This document shows positions 1 through 7,173 of a stretch of DNA of 11,033 nt, in pieces (the first letter of the stretch is position 1; the number at the start of each line of letters is the position of its first letter). Both the position numbers and the translations under genes were made by a program. The DNA lies in NCBI RefSeq assembly GCF_040289485.1, contig NZ_PSLG01000066.1:1-11033 (forward strand). The letters are read 5' to 3'. The notes beneath the pieces were generated by a model, which saw nothing but the letters and a program-made list of their open reading frames with translations, was not told where the DNA came from and did not search any database. The stretch comes from Thermoflexus sp040289485. GTDB lineage: Bacteria; Chloroflexota; Anaerolineae; Thermoflexales; Thermoflexaceae.

Positions 1-79
1 GCAGGCGGCGCTCCCGACGCACCGTGGCGAGATGGAGACAACGAACCTCCCCCGGATAGAACCAGGGCCCCTCCATCAT
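1..79 (-). CDS. 5' end of an unidentified gene, cut by the window edge
   Basis: Reading leftward from two consecutive ATG codons (77-79 and 74-76), the frame stays open to the window edge and gives 26 residues beginning MMEGPWFYPGEV. It begins three bases after the stop of the MutL-like gene, and a GGGAG lies about ten bases upstream of the first ATG. It is therefore probably the next gene of the same minus-strand operon. Too little protein is visible to name a family. An opposing plus-strand frame over the same bases mostly overlaps the MutL-like gene and looks like a shadow. The coding call rests on the operon position and the open frame only. Confidence 0.5.
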   Translation of the reverse strand, partial: MMEGPWFYPGEVRCLHLATVRRERRL

Positions 80-82
80 GGC

Positions 83-1852
83 TTACAGGCTCCCTCCCAG
101 GGCTCCCACATCCCACAGCCAGCGAGCGATCTGCTCCCGACGAGCCGCTGGGTCCCTCGCCCACTGGAGCGGACGCCCTCGGCCGTCGATGATCAGGCCC
201 AACAGCCCGCCCGCGATCCGGATCCGGCGGGGCGCCCGCCGCGGGCCCCACCCGAGGTCCACCGGCCGGCGCAGGCGGAACCGGCGCAGCTCCGTCTCCC
301 CCCGCGACGGGATCGGCACTACCTCCAGACGGCCGCCCCGCACCTCGATCTCATAGGTCGCGGTGGCGCCCTCCGGGCTTCGATGGTGCACCTCCACCGT
401 GAACAGCAACTCGTCAGGGGCCACCGCGCCCTCGAGGGCAGGGGCCAGCACCGTCGCCAGAGGGATCCATAGCCGGCCGGTAAGCACCTCGACAGCCAGC
501 CCCGGCTCGACCTCTGCCAGCGCCCCCACCCCGGCCAGCGCCCCCACGGGATCCCACAGCAAGGTGGTTAACCCCACTGGCTGCAGGGCATCCAGCACGG
601 CTAAGGCCAGGGCCCCCGGCCGGGCGTGGGCGGCGAACAGGCCGCCCGTCAGGAGGATGGGCTCGAAGGCGATGGTCGGGCGCGACAGTTCCGGCCAGAG
701 CCCCGTCATGGTCTCCCAGGCCTCGGCCATCGCCTCGCGGGCGAAAGCCAGTTCGAGCCACATGTCCTCCAGGGTTTGCGGGAGGGTGGCGGGATGCAGC
801 GCCTTCATCCAGGCGAAGGCCTCCAATTGTTCCAGGGAGATCTCCCGGGGGAGCCAGCGGGTCACCGCCTCGCCGCCCCGCCGCTGATACAGGGGCAGGA
901 TCCCCAGCCCCACCCCGCTTCCGTGCCGGACCACCTGGGCCAGAGCCCCTGCCCGCGCGGCGATCAGGGTGGTTTGGTTTCCGCCCAGATCCACCAGGAG
1001 CACCGCGCGCTCCGGGGCCTCCAGGCTGAGATAACGAACGACGTGGGCGAGGGCGCGGGCTGTCGGGCGCATGGAGGCCGAGGCCCAGCCCTGGACCAAC
1101 GAGAGCCCCGGCAGGACGCCCGCGGCCCGCTCCAGATAGCGCGCCTCCAGCGCCTCCACCACCGGACCGATCTGCTCCGCCTCCGGGCACGGCCGGACGT
1201 TCGGCAGCACCCGCAGGGGCACCTCCCGCCCAGCCAAGGCCACGGCCTCCTCCCGCAGGCTGGCGTTGCCCGCGAAGATCACCAACGGACGCCGATCCTC
1301 CGGCCGCAGGCGGGCGGCCAGCATCGCCGTCTCCAACAACGCCCGGACCGGGCGGGCGGCTCCCTGTTCCATGCCGCCGGCGATCAGCACCACATCGGGC
1401 TCCGCCTCTACCAGCGCAGAGAGCCACTCCTCCTCCGTCGGCCGCCGGCCATCGGTCGCCACCACGGAGAGGGTCGAAACCACCTGGACGGGCACAGCGG
1501 CCGTCGCCCGCCGGAGGCTGGCCAGGCTCCAATCGGGAGACAGCCCGCCGATGACCGCCCGCAAGGGCGGCGCCGCGCTCAGGGTCACCAGATAGCGATC
1601 CGCCCCCGCACCGTCGGCACGCTCCGGGTAAATGGGGGAGCCCTGCGGGTCCAAGAGCGGCCGCTCGGAAAGCCGACTGAGATGCTCCAAGGCGTAGAGG
1701 ACGCCCATGGCCACGTCCGGGTCCCGGCCCCGCAGGGAGGTGGGGGCGCTGGCGGCGCTCACAAACCGGAAGCGGTCCTCCACCTGGGCGAACAGCAACG
1801 CCCGGGTCTGGACGCTCCCGATGTCGATCACCACCAGGCTCTTGGCGTGCAT
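83..1852 (-). CDS. MutL-like (glutamate mutase L family) ASKHA-fold protein
   Basis: This 589-residue protein has the nucleotide-binding signatures of the acetate kinase/Hsp70/actin superfamily: a phosphate-1-like motif DIGSVQTR (residues 10-17), a second phosphate loop VDLGGNQTT (287-295) and an adenosine-type TGG (402-404). The segments VVLIAGGMEQGA (154-165) and VIFAGNASLREE (191-202) match my memory of the MutL family, named for a protein found beside the adenosylcobalamin-dependent glutamate mutase subunits MutS and MutE. Neither mutase subunit is visible here, so a glutamate mutase role is doubtful; a chaperone- or reactivase-like ATPase is an inference. Residues from about 450 onward form a C-terminal region, rich in beta-type sequence, that I do not recognise. 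The ATG at 1852 is preceded by GGGAGGAAAGGG, a strong ribosome binding site. The gene lies 31 bases after the upstream membrane protein gene and is probably co-transcribed with it. Confidence 0.8.
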   Translation of the reverse strand: MHAKSLVVIDIGSVQTRALLFAQVEDRFRFVSAASAPTSLRGRDPDVAMGVLYALEHLSRLSERPLLDPQGSPIYPERADGAGADRYLVTLSAAPPLRAVIGGLSPDWSLASLRRATAAVPVQVVSTLSVVATDGRRPTEEEWLSALVEAEPDVVLIAGGMEQGAARPVRALLETAMLAARLRPEDRRPLVIFAGNASLREEAVALAGREVPLRVLPNVRPCPEAEQIGPVVEALEARYLERAAGVLPGLSLVQGWASASMRPTARALAHVVRYLSLEAPERAVLLVDLGGNQTTLIAARAGALAQVVRHGSGVGLGILPLYQRRGGEAVTRWLPREISLEQLEAFAWMKALHPATLPQTLEDMWLELAFAREAMAEAWETMTGLWPELSRPTIAFEPILLTGGLFAAHARPGALALAVLDALQPVGLTTLLWDPVGALAGVGALAEVEPGLAVEVLTGRLWIPLATVLAPALEGAVAPDELLFTVEVHHRSPEGATATYEIEVRGGRLEVVPIPSRGETELRRFRLRRPVDLGWGPRRAPRRIRIAGGLLGLIIDGRGRPLQWARDPAARREQIARWLWDVGALGGSL

Positions 1853-1883
1853 CCCTTTCCTCCCGGCAGGCTCCGGCCTCGCC

Positions 1884-2504
1884 TCACCCCCCCAGGCGGT
1901 TGAAGGCCTGGATCAGGAACTCGGCCCGGCCGATCAACAGCGAGATGGCCGTGATCAGGGCGCCGCCGAACAGGGCCCCCAGGGCGAAGGCCCAGATCCC
2001 CCGGCCGAGGGCCTGGAGGCCCTGCACCGCCGGCGCCAGGAACCGGATCCGGGCCGGGGGCGCGTAGAACTGAGCGGCCAGCAGGGCCAGCAAGGTGGCG
2101 GCCAGCGCCAGGGAGATCCCCTGGCCAGCTCCCGCCTGCACCTGAGGGACCACCGTCCCCAACAGGGCGCCCACTCCCGCGGTCCCCAGCCCGATCCCCA
2201 GGGCAGCGGCCAACCCGAGGTCTCCCAGCCACCCCAGCCGCGGCAGCCCCCGGGCGAGGACCAGGAGGCCCAGGATCCATTCCGCCAGCAACCAGGGCCG
2301 ACGGGCCGGATCCGGAGCGCCCAGGCTTTCCCGCCAGTGCGGGATCAGGACGTTCCACAGCACCACCGCCATGAAATAGCCGAGGCTGAGGCCCACCAAC
2401 AGGCTGGCCGCCAGCCGATAGACCGGCGTGTCGTCGATCAGATAACTGAACACCATCAACGTCAGGATCAGGCCCAGGGCGGTCCCGACCGTTTCGAGGC
2501 TCAT
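1884..2504 (-). CDS. Six-helix integral membrane protein of unknown function
   Basis: The 206-residue product is almost wholly hydrophobic, with likely membrane segments near residues 6-22, 31-54, 71-86, 96-118, 129-148 and 169-191. I recognise no named family or catalytic motif. The frame is open much further upstream, but the start at 2504 is chosen for two reasons. Its ATG overlaps the TGA of the zinc-ribbon gene in an ATGA (2501-2504), and GGAGG sits a few bases before it inside the end of that gene. Residues upstream of this Met in the open frame are Gly/Pro/Arg-rich shadow sequence. The overlap suggests translational coupling to the zinc-ribbon protein and so possibly a shared complex (inference). 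It resembles the 203-residue protein at 4499-5110 in size and topology, but I see no clear sequence similarity. Confidence 0.8.
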   Translation of the reverse strand: MSLETVGTALGLILTLMVFSYLIDDTPVYRLAASLLVGLSLGYFMAVVLWNVLIPHWRESLGAPDPARRPWLLAEWILGLLVLARGLPRLGWLGDLGLAAALGIGLGTAGVGALLGTVVPQVQAGAGQGISLALAATLLALLAAQFYAPPARIRFLAPAVQGLQALGRGIWAFALGALFGGALITAISLLIGRAEFLIQAFNRLGG

Positions 2505-4483
2505 CGCCCACCTCCGCGCCATCGAGATGGCTGGAAGAGGTTCACGGTCAGCCCCACCCCGATCAAGAGGATGGTCAGCACCTGAAGGGCCGACTGGGCC
2601 TGCAGGTCGAAGAAGGCAGGGCTGCCCTCGGCGGCCGGCCCCTCGAGGAGCAGGGCGTCCCGCAGGCCCACCGCCACCGCCTGGATCTGGCCGCTCTCCA
2701 CGTAAGGGGCGACGAAGGGAGCCAGGCTGGCCCCCACCGCGGCGACCACGGGCACCTCCCGCGGCAACAGGGGTCGGCTCTGCTGCACCCAAGCCCGCAA
2801 CGCCTCCGGAGACCCCGTGATCAGCAACACCAGGTTCACCCGACGCCCCAGCGGCTCCGTCCCCAGCGTCGCGGCCATCGGGAACGCCTGAAGCGACCGC
2901 CCCCGATAGTCCCCGGGCATGCGGTCCAGCGATGTGCTCAGGAGGCGGGCCACCGCCACCTCCTCCCCCGGAAGATAGCCGAGATGGACCACCCGCTGGC
3001 CGTAGTCCGGGGAGGCCTCGAAGATCTGAGCGGCCTGAAGGGCCCCCCATGGGGAGAGGCTCACGGCCACCAGCGAGACCCCCCGGGCGCTCAGCCGCCG
3101 GAGCGCCCCCTGAAGATAGCCCTCCAGTTCGGCCGCCCGGTCCGGCCCATAATCCACGGCCACCAGGACAACCCCACCATCGGGAACCTGATCCAGGGCC
3201 TGCAGGAACGCGGCGGGGGCCGCGAAGCCCGTCGGCTGGAAGAGGGGCAACGGCCAATACAGAGCCAGGACCAAGACGCCCAGGATCAACGCCGTCAGCA
3301 GCCATCGCTCCGCCATCGCCTTCAGGCCGAGGGGGGCTGCCCGTGCCACCCGTTCCCCGGCCATGAACGCCAGGCCCTGATCCAAGAGGCTCTTCCAGGC
3401 CTGGGCGCGGGCCTGTCGTTCGGGGGCTGGCTCGGCGTGGAGACGTGCCCCAGGCCCGTGCACCGCCACCAGCGCAGGGACGAAGGGGATCACATCCACC
3501 AGGCCGGCCAGCGGGCCTCGGGTTTCCTCAACGGTGGGGGCGGCCCACAGGCCCGGCGCCTCGAGGGTCTCGGCCCCTTCCTCGGGCACTGGCTGGAGCG
3601 CCTGCAACCACTCCGGCATTTCGGTGAACGGCGGCACCTCCGCGGGCGCCGCCGGCGGGCTCGGAGCTTCCTCCAAAACAAAGGGCCCGGCCATCTCCGC
3701 CTCTGGGGGAAGCGGGACTCCCTCGGCGCCCCATGGCTCCGGCGGCGCCTCTTCCGGTGCAGTCAGCACCCCCTCGATCTCCGGTGGAAGTTCCAGGAAA
3801 GGGCCGATCTCAGCGGCAGCCGGCTCCGCCGGAGAGGCCGGGGCTTCTGGAGGCCCCCACGCCTCGGGGAAGGCCGCCACGTCCGCCGCGGCCTCCGGCG
3901 GAAACTCCGGCCAGGGGATCTCCTCAAGGAAAGGCGCGGGCAAAGGTGTCTCGCCCGTGCCGGCCGCCTCGGGCGCGGCTTCGCTGAAAATGAAGGGCGC
4001 CTCGTGCCCCTCGCCAGCCGCTTCTTCTGCCCAGGGGAAGATGAAGGGCTCGGTCTCTTCCTCGGGGGCGGGCGGCCTCGGACTTTCGGACGGGCCAGCG
4101 ATCCCCCGCAGCCCCTCCGGGATCTCCCCAGCTTCCTCCGCGCCACCGGGCTCCTCCGGAGGCCCCAAGCCGCCCGGCGCCGCCTCCGCGGGCGCGGCCT
4201 CCGACGGCATCTCCCGGAACAGGTCCTCCAACGCGGACACCCAATCGGCCGTGATGGGCTCCGATGGGGGCGTCGCCTCTGAAGCCCCGGGCGGCGTCTC
4301 CGCAACGCCCAGACGGGCGCCGCACTGCTCGCAGAAAACCACCTCTGGCGGGTTACGATAGCCGCAGACCGCACAAAGCCGGCCCGCCTCCGGGTCCATG
4401 CCCGGCCCCAGGGCGGCGCCGCACTGGTCGCACCGCTCCACAGCCGTCGGCTGGGAAGCTCCGCACATCGGGCAGATCTGCAT
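2501..4483 (-). CDS. Double zinc-ribbon membrane protein with long acidic Pro/Ala/Glu linker
   Basis: The 660-residue protein opens with two zinc ribbons of identical geometry, each Cys-X2-Cys, ten residues, Cys-X2-Cys: Cys4, 7, 18, 21 and Cys37, 40, 51, 54. A linker of about 300 residues follows (about 60-340), dominated by Pro, Ala, Glu and Gly with repeated EAAPE-like stretches. A hydrophobic helix lies near 394-414, then an alpha/beta-looking domain at about 420-630 (for example VVLVAVDYGPDRAAELEG and VNLVLLITGSPEALRAW). A second helix at about 632-650 is followed by a short basic tail. The likely topology is zinc ribbons and linker in the cytoplasm, the 420-630 domain outside, and the tail inside. 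Zinc ribbons usually bind proteins or nucleic acid; no enzymatic motif is evident. The ATG at 4483 has GGAGGG just upstream. The stop overlaps the start of the next gene. The function is unknown. Confidence 0.82.
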   Translation of the reverse strand: MQICPMCGASQPTAVERCDQCGAALGPGMDPEAGRLCAVCGYRNPPEVVFCEQCGARLGVAETPPGASEATPPSEPITADWVSALEDLFREMPSEAAPAEAAPGGLGPPEEPGGAEEAGEIPEGLRGIAGPSESPRPPAPEEETEPFIFPWAEEAAGEGHEAPFIFSEAAPEAAGTGETPLPAPFLEEIPWPEFPPEAAADVAAFPEAWGPPEAPASPAEPAAAEIGPFLELPPEIEGVLTAPEEAPPEPWGAEGVPLPPEAEMAGPFVLEEAPSPPAAPAEVPPFTEMPEWLQALQPVPEEGAETLEAPGLWAAPTVEETRGPLAGLVDVIPFVPALVAVHGPGARLHAEPAPERQARAQAWKSLLDQGLAFMAGERVARAAPLGLKAMAERWLLTALILGVLVLALYWPLPLFQPTGFAAPAAFLQALDQVPDGGVVLVAVDYGPDRAAELEGYLQGALRRLSARGVSLVAVSLSPWGALQAAQIFEASPDYGQRVVHLGYLPGEEVAVARLLSTSLDRMPGDYRGRSLQAFPMAATLGTEPLGRRVNLVLLITGSPEALRAWVQQSRPLLPREVPVVAAVGASLAPFVAPYVESGQIQAVAVGLRDALLLEGPAAEGSPAFFDLQAQSALQVLTILLIGVGLTVNLFQPSRWRGGGR

Positions 4484-4498
4484 CGCGCTCCCTCCGCC

Positions 4499-5110
4499 TC
4501 AGCCTCCCCGGAAGGGCCGCTCGAGCCCCAACAGGGCCCGCACGACCAGCACCAGCGCCCCCACCGCCACGCCGAGCAGGATCCCGCGAACGCCCCCCGT
4601 AATCAGGGGCTGCAGGACGGCTGCGCCCAGCGGGCCGAAACGGTCGGGAAGCGAGGTCCCCCCGGTGTTCATCAGGAGCGCTGCCAGCACGCCAGCGATA
4701 AAGAGCAGGCCGTAAACGGAACGGCGGGCCCGCATCAGGCGCCAAAGAGCCCACAGCATAAAGAACGGCAATAGGGCGCCCAGGGAGGCCTCCAGGGGCA
4801 ACAGCCCGTGCCGGTAGATCCAGTTGAACCATGCGCCGTGGGGCCCGCCCTCGAGGGTCGAGAGGGCCAGGAGGGCGAGGGCCGCCGTGAGGGCGACCAG
4901 GCTATATGGCCACCCGGCCTTTTGATCGACGACGCGACGGAGATGGCCTCCCAGAAAATACACAAAGCCCACCAGGGCGGCGTAAGCAACCAGGGCGGAG
5001 CCCAGTTCGGTGATCCCCTGTCGGAAGGAAGCATCCGGCCAGGCGTAGGCCCCCAGGGCAGCAAGGATCGCCAGGCTCAGGATCGCCATCGCCGTCCCCC
5101 GTCGCACCAT
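4499..5110 (-). CDS. Six-helix integral membrane protein of unknown function
   Basis: The 203-residue product has about six hydrophobic segments: near residues 9-25, 35-57, 70-88, 102-126, 132-150 and 173-196. Short charged loops such as GGHLRRVVDQK and WRLMRARRS separate them. It has no recognisable catalytic motif or named family. The ATG at 5110 is preferred because a GGGGA sequence stands about seven bases upstream. An in-frame ATG at 5089 would remove seven residues and is a credible alternative, since the hydrophobic helix begins right there. The gene begins 28 bases after the DUF6754-like gene and ends 15 bases before the zinc-ribbon gene, so it is almost certainly in the same transcript. 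Its place between two bitopic proteins suggests it could be part of their membrane complex, but this is inference. Confidence 0.78.
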   Translation of the reverse strand: MVRRGTAMAILSLAILAALGAYAWPDASFRQGITELGSALVAYAALVGFVYFLGGHLRRVVDQKAGWPYSLVALTAALALLALSTLEGGPHGAWFNWIYRHGLLPLEASLGALLPFFMLWALWRLMRARRSVYGLLFIAGVLAALLMNTGGTSLPDRFGPLGAAVLQPLITGGVRGILLGVAVGALVLVVRALLGLERPFRGG

Positions 5111-5138
5111 CCCGAGTCCCCTTTCCCCAGCGTGCGGG

Positions 5139-5870
5139 CTATCGGCCCTGTAGCGACAACCCCACGGCAGCCCCGAGCAACAGCACCACCAGCAGCCAGC
5201 GAAGGAGATCGTGGGCCAGCAAGGCGGTCAGAGGGCGCCCGGCCGTGGCCTCAGGGGGCGGCGCCGCGAAGGCCTCCTCCCCCACCGCCAGCGTGGGGTC
5301 CAACGGCCAGAGGGCCGCCGCCCCCAGCGGATCCGGCATTGCGGAGAGGACAGACATCCCCGCCCGCGATCCCCGCTCGCCGGCCAGCAGGGCCTCCGCG
5401 CGGAACACGCCTCCCAGCAGAAGGGCCGTTGCCGGTTGCGTGCCGATCCGGAGAAGGAGGCCGGCGGCGTAGGCCATGGGGCTGGCCCCCATCCACAACA
5501 ACCGCTCCGGGAGGTCCGCCGGCGGCAGACCCTGGCGCCGGACGGCCTCCTGCATCCGGTGGAAGGCGTAGAGCCAGAGGAGCGGATCGGCCACCGTCAC
5601 TTGAGGGGACACCTCCCCGGCCGCGGCCTCATCGGCGAGGCGGTCCAACAGCCGGACGCCGCTCCAAGTGAGGGCCGCCTCGCTGCCGACCAGTCCCCCC
5701 GCCCCCAGGCCGAGGTGAAGGGGCTCCCCGGTCTCCAGCGAACGTCCCAGGGCTCTCGGGATCTGCTGGAAAGGCGCCATCCCCCGCGGGCGGGCGGCGA
5801 TCCGCCGGGCGAGGAGGTGGGCCATTGCCGTCAGGAGGGCGAAGAGAACCAGCAGGGCCCATGCCGTCAT
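5139..5870 (-). CDS. DUF6754-like membrane protein
   Basis: The 243-residue protein has a hydrophobic N-terminal helix (residues 3-20), a soluble-looking middle and a C-terminal helix (about 222-240), so most of it probably faces one side of the membrane. The middle contains SLETGEPLHLGLGAGGL, SPQVTVADPLLWLYA and LAVGEEAFAA. These match my memory of the DUF6754 family (function unknown), seen in Chloroflexota proteins; the assignment is from recall and should be confirmed by a profile search. The frame is open far upstream, but the start at 5870 is firm. AGGAGGAACC stands directly before the ATG, and the ATG overlaps the TGA of the upstream small gene in an ATGA (5867-5870). Translational coupling to that small gene is likely. 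Confidence 0.78.
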   Translation of the reverse strand: MTAWALLVLFALLTAMAHLLARRIAARPRGMAPFQQIPRALGRSLETGEPLHLGLGAGGLVGSEAALTWSGVRLLDRLADEAAAGEVSPQVTVADPLLWLYAFHRMQEAVRRQGLPPADLPERLLWMGASPMAYAAGLLLRIGTQPATALLLGGVFRAEALLAGERGSRAGMSVLSAMPDPLGAAALWPLDPTLAVGEEAFAAPPPEATAGRPLTALLAHDLLRWLLVVLLLGAAVGLSLQGR

Positions 5871-6103
5871 GGTTCCTCCTCCCTCGCCGGCGGGGGAGTG
5901 TCTTCCAGGGCCGCGACCCAGCGGGCGATCCGCTCGGGCCCTAACCAGGGGGCCAGCATCCAGAGCCCCTGGGCGAGGGGAAACCGGAGCGGGGCCAGGG
6001 CCTCCAGGAGCTCTCGAAGATCGTCCAGCGGCTGCGCTTCGCCGCGCCGTCCGGCCGAATCTGTCATCGCCTCCCCCTCGTTCGGGCGGACGGCAAGAGT
6101 CAT
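5867..6103 (-). CDS. Small 78-residue protein of unknown function
   Basis: The predicted protein has a polar start, a Leu-rich probable helix (DDLRELLEALAPLR, residues 27-40), a Trp/Leu-rich amphipathic stretch (AQGLWMLAPWLGPERIARW, 44-62) and an acidic, Pro-rich end. No membrane helix or named domain is recognised. Three things support it as a real gene: GGGAGG four bases before the ATG at 6103, an exact ATGA overlap with the following DUF6754-like gene, and a place in the 300-base interval that otherwise separates two operon members. An alternative ATG at 6067 also has a GGAGG, but it sits only two to three bases away, which is tighter than usual. The protein might be a small partner of the DUF6754-like protein (inference). 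Confidence 0.6.
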   Translation of the reverse strand: MTLAVRPNEGEAMTDSAGRRGEAQPLDDLRELLEALAPLRFPLAQGLWMLAPWLGPERIARWVAALEDTPPPAREEEP

Positions 6104-6129
6104 CGCGCCTCCCGCCCGCTTTGGCTGGG

Positions 6130-6158
6130 AGTATAGACGGTTCCGCAGCCGCCCACAA
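6130..6158 (-). promoter_or_regulatory. Possible internal promoter of the minus-strand operon
   Basis: In the 66-base gap between the MoxR gene and the small gene, the minus strand carries TTGTGG (6158-6153), a 17-base spacer and TATACT (6135-6130). The -10 matches the sigma-70 consensus at five of six positions and the -35 at three. Transcription would begin near 6123, about 20 bases before the ATG at 6103, similar to the other leaders in this window. It may allow the downstream genes to be expressed apart from moxR. The weak -35 keeps confidence low. Confidence 0.35.
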
Positions 6159-6169
6159 CCGGGCCTGGC

Positions 6170-7123
6170 TCACGGGCGCACCACGGCGCCCGGCACCGGA
6201 ACCTGGCCGAGGATCTCGCCCAGGACCTGCTCGGGGGTGATCTCCCGCATCCGGGCGGCCGGGTTCAGGATCAACCGGTGGGCCAAGCATGGGTTCGCCA
6301 GGGCCTTAATGTCGTCGGGGAGCACATAATCCCGCCCGCGGAGGACGGCGCGGGCCTGGGCGGTCCGGAACAGGGCCAGCGCCCCTCGCGGGCTGGCCCC
6401 CAGGTAGACGTCCGGGTGCTCCCGCGTTCGCTCCACGATCTCCAGCAGATATCCCTTCACCTCCGGGGCGACGTGGACCGTCCGGATCTCCTCCTGGGCC
6501 CGTCGGAGTTCCTCCAGCCGCACCACCTGCTCCAGGGTCTCGATGGGATGGCGGAACTGCTGGGCATCCAGGATGGCCAGTTCATCCTTCCGGGACGGAT
6601 ACCCCAGCCGGATCCGAAGCATGAAGCGATCCAATTCCGCCTCGGGCAGGGGGAAGGTCCCTTCATACTCGATGGGGTTCTGAGTGGCCAGGACCAGGAA
6701 GGGCTGCGGCAGGGAATAGGTCACTCCGTCCACGCTGACCTGACGTTCCTCCATGGCCTCCAGCAGCGCGGCCTGGGTCTTGGGGGTGGCCCGGTTGATC
6801 TCGTCGGCCAGCACGATGTTGGCCATGATCGGTCCTGGCCGGAACTCGAAAGAGCGGGTCCCGGGGTTGAAGATGGAGACGCCGGTGATGTCGCTGGGCA
6901 GCATATCCGGGGTGAACTGGATGCGGCGGAACGTCCCGCCGATGGATCGGGCCAGGGCCTTGGCCAGCATCGTCTTGCCGACGCCGGGCACATCCTCGAT
7001 GAGCAGATGGCCCTGAGCCAGCAGGCTGATCACAGCCAGTTCCACCGCCTCCCGCTTGCCGAAGATCACCCGCTCGATGTTCTCCACCAGCCGGCGGGCC
7101 ACGTCTTGGGCGAACTGCGTCAT
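6170..7123 (-). CDS. MoxR-family AAA+ ATPase
   Basis: This 317-residue ATPase has all core AAA+ elements: Walker A VPGVGKT (45-51, Lys50), Walker B VLADE (104-108), sensor 1 ATQNP (146-150), an arginine-finger region EAELDRFMLR (161-170) and sensor 2 GASPRG (242-247). Length and motif order are typical of MoxR proteins. These act as chaperone-like ATPases that help assemble or activate protein complexes, often with a VWA-domain (DUF58) partner encoded next door. No such partner is seen here; the next genes encode a small protein and a DUF6754-like membrane protein. The start at 7123 fits the family N-terminus and has GGGAGG nine bases upstream. An in-frame ATG at 7177 overlaps the previous stop (ATGA) but lacks a ribosome binding site and would add 18 basic residues, so it is less likely. 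Confidence 0.93.
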   Translation of the reverse strand: MTQFAQDVARRLVENIERVIFGKREAVELAVISLLAQGHLLIEDVPGVGKTMLAKALARSIGGTFRRIQFTPDMLPSDITGVSIFNPGTRSFEFRPGPIMANIVLADEINRATPKTQAALLEAMEERQVSVDGVTYSLPQPFLVLATQNPIEYEGTFPLPEAELDRFMLRIRLGYPSRKDELAILDAQQFRHPIETLEQVVRLEELRRAQEEIRTVHVAPEVKGYLLEIVERTREHPDVYLGASPRGALALFRTAQARAVLRGRDYVLPDDIKALANPCLAHRLILNPAARMREITPEQVLGEILGQVPVPGAVVRP

Positions 7124-7173
7124 CCGCGGTTTCCTCCCGATCGGTTTGCGCGGGCGTCCTGCTCCTCCCCTCC

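Noticed and set aside
626..1903. Long plus-strand open frame (425 codons) opposite the MutL-like gene
   Set aside because: Its translation is rich in Gln, Arg, Pro, His and Gly with no domain, typical of an antisense shadow in G+C-rich DNA. The minus-strand frame has clear ASKHA motifs.
2505..3305. Upstream extension of the 206-residue membrane protein to a start at 3305
   Set aside because: The added residues are Gly/Pro/Arg low-complexity sequence from an alternative frame of the zinc-ribbon gene, while the ATG at 2504 has its own ribosome binding site and ATGA overlap.
2984..4282. 432-codon plus-strand frame opposite the zinc-ribbon gene
   Set aside because: It is an Arg/Gly/Leu-rich shadow of the linker region with no motif. 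The minus-strand frame has zinc ribbons, membrane helices and a strong ribosome binding site.
5871..6290. Upstream extension of the DUF6754-like protein to a start at 6290
   Set aside because: It would run through the small gene and into moxR in another frame, and the ATG at 5870 has a near-perfect ribosome binding site.
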